Below, piece after piece: positions 63,045-64,000 of a stretch of DNA of 64,000 nucleotides. Within the stretch, counting starts at the first letter, position 1, and each line of letters opens with the position of its first letter. Below the pieces are notes generated by a model. It ran no database searches, was not told where the DNA came from, and was given only the letters and a program-made list of their open reading frames with translations. Both the position numbers and the translations under genes were made by a program. Origin of the DNA: Bradyrhizobiaceae bacterium (lineage in GTDB: Bacteria; Pseudomonadota; Alphaproteobacteria; Rhizobiales; Xanthobacteraceae); NCBI GenBank assembly GCA_020544565.1, contig CP078014.1, forward strand, positions 1,862,016 to 1,926,015. Direction: 5' to 3'.

Positions 63045-64000
63045 TCACGGCCTGATCGCCATCTTCGCCACGCCCGGCGTGCGCAGCGGCTCGGCGAGGC
63101 GCGCAAATTCGCACAACAGCGAGCGGGTCTTGCGCGGATCGATGATCTCCTCGACCCAGAACTTCTCCGCCGAACGGAACGGCGAGCGCAGCTTGTTGAG
63201 GCGTTCCTCGATCTCGGCGAGCTTCGCCTTGGGATCGTCGGCGGCGTCGATCTCGGCGCGATAAGCCGCCTCGATACCGCCCTCCAGCGGCAGCGAGCCC
63301 CAATAGGCCGACGGCCAGGCATAGCGCATCGAGAAGCGCCCCGCCGGCTGATGCACCACGCCGGCGACGCCGAACGAATTGCGGACGATGATCGTGCACC
63401 ACGGCACGGTGCTCTGGTTGACCGCCGCCATGGCGCGCACGCCGTGGCGGATGGTCGCCGTCTTCTCGGCGTCGAGCCCGACCGCGAAGCCGGGACAATC
63501 CATCAGATAGACCACCGGCAGATGGAAGGTCTCGGCGAGATCGACAGCACGCACCACCTTCTGGCAGGTGTCGGCGGCCCACGATCCGCCATAGATGAAC
63601 GGATCGCTGGCGAGCACCAGCACCGCCCGCCCCTCGAGCCGCGCCAGCCCGGTGATGATGGCGCGGCCGAAATTCTGGCCCATCTCGAAGAACGAGCCGC
63701 GATCCACCACCTTCTCGATGATCGGGCGCATCTTGTAGACCTGCTTGCGGTCGCGCGGCACGGCGTGCAGCAGCGTCGCATCCGCGCGCTCGGGATCGTC
63801 GTGACAGGCGAGCGTCGGCGGCAGATCGTAGACCGACGGCGGCAGATAGGACAGGAAGCGCCGCGCACAGGCGAAAGCTTCTTCCTCGGTCGCCACCGCG
63901 TGATCGACGCCGCCAGCCTTGGTCTGGATGTGCCAGCCGCCGAGCTCCTGCTTGTCCAGCGCCTGGCCGAGACGCGCCACCACCGGCGGCCCCGCGACGA
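63045..64000 (-). CDS. Biotin-dependent acyl-CoA carboxylase, carboxyltransferase (beta) subunit, partial
   Basis: C-terminal ~318 residues of an acyl-CoA carboxyltransferase; the reading frame stays open to the window edge (AGPPVVARLGQALDKQELGG upstream of the GTG at 63983), so the true start lies outside. Crotonase-fold motifs: YGGSWAADTCQKVVRA, VYLMDCPGFAVGLDAE, RNSFGVAGVVHQPAG and the C-terminal EIIDPRKTRSLLCEFA. It belongs with PccB / MccB / AccD-like beta subunits; which acyl-CoA it carboxylates is not clear. Confidence 0.92.
   Translation of the reverse strand, partial: VAGPPVVARLGQALDKQELGGWHIQTKAGGVDHAVATEEEAFACARRFLSYLPPSVYDLPPTLACHDDPERADATLLHAVPRDRKQVYKMRPIIEKVVDRGSFFEMGQNFGRAIITGLARLEGRAVLVLASDPFIYGGSWAADTCQKVVRAVDLAETFHLPVVYLMDCPGFAVGLDAEKTATIRHGVRAMAAVNQSTVPWCTIIVRNSFGVAGVVHQPAGRFSMRYAWPSAYWGSLPLEGGIEAAYRAEIDAADDPKAKLAEIEERLNKLRSPFRSAEKFWVEEIIDPRKTRSLLCEFARLAEPLRTPGVAKMAIRP

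Overview
The window is high-G+C DNA with close-packed genes on both strands and no rRNA, tRNA, CRISPR array or insertion sequence that I could recognise. The gene content points to an alphaproteobacterium of the Bradyrhizobium / Rhodopseudomonas / Nitrobacter / Afipia group. The pointers are a MucR/Ros regulator, CtrA-type boxes, a GTTC-N7-GTTC LexA box ahead of an imuA-imuB-dnaE2 cassette, a TIGR03808-type Tat-exported repeat protein, DUF5330, DUF1491, DUF6456 and DUF2336 proteins, and palindromic intergenic repeats of the kind scattered through these genomes. This is an inference from gene families; no marker gene is present.

Layout. 0.1-16 kb is core and regulatory: a class A penicillin-binding protein, a split DUF1214/DUF1254 pair, a YjbE-type TerC protein with an unassigned structured RNA upstream, a PAS histidine kinase overlapping a peptidoglycan-binding-domain protein, SufE, a DnaA-domain-IV-like HTH protein paired with a DUF6456 protein, MucR, and a polytopic membrane protein. 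16-22 kb holds an M20 dipeptidase and a visibly AT-richer two-gene insert (MBOAT O-acyltransferase plus AlgX/AlgJ-like partner), then a HerA-like ATPase. 22-25 kb ends with folP-folB-folK. 25-35 kb is a propionate/methylmalonyl-CoA block: mutA-mutB, an MNT/HepT toxin-antitoxin pair, a complete TctC-TctB-TctA carboxylate transporter, meaB and a pyroglutamyl peptidase.

35-46 kb carries a Bcr/CflA-type MFS pump, the TIGR03808 protein, an operon of ECF sigma factor, membrane anti-sigma factor and secreted subtilase, a diguanylate cyclase followed by a second DUF2336 protein, enoyl-CoA hydratase and a TolC-family protein. 46-53 kb has a CzcA/CusA-like RND pump with its adaptor and an unusually ordered CaiB/BaiF CoA-transferase. 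53-59 kb is the DNA-damage mutagenesis cassette imuA-imuB-dnaE2 with a LexA box, and a UdgX uracil-DNA crosslinking protein diverges from the same intergenic region. 59-64 kb has a YciF-type ferritin-like protein, an M20D amidohydrolase, a GMC oxidoreductase and the end of a biotin-dependent carboxyltransferase cut by the window edge.

Points I consider most worth follow-up: the sigma/anti-sigma/subtilase operon, in which the anti-sigma periplasmic domain looks like a subtilase propeptide; UdgX facing the SOS mutasome across a LexA box; the three-way-junction RNA ahead of terC; the tricarboxylate transporter embedded in the methylmalonyl-CoA mutase locus; and the AlgX-like partner lacking canonical catalytic acids. 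All similarity statements come from reading motifs, not from database searches.
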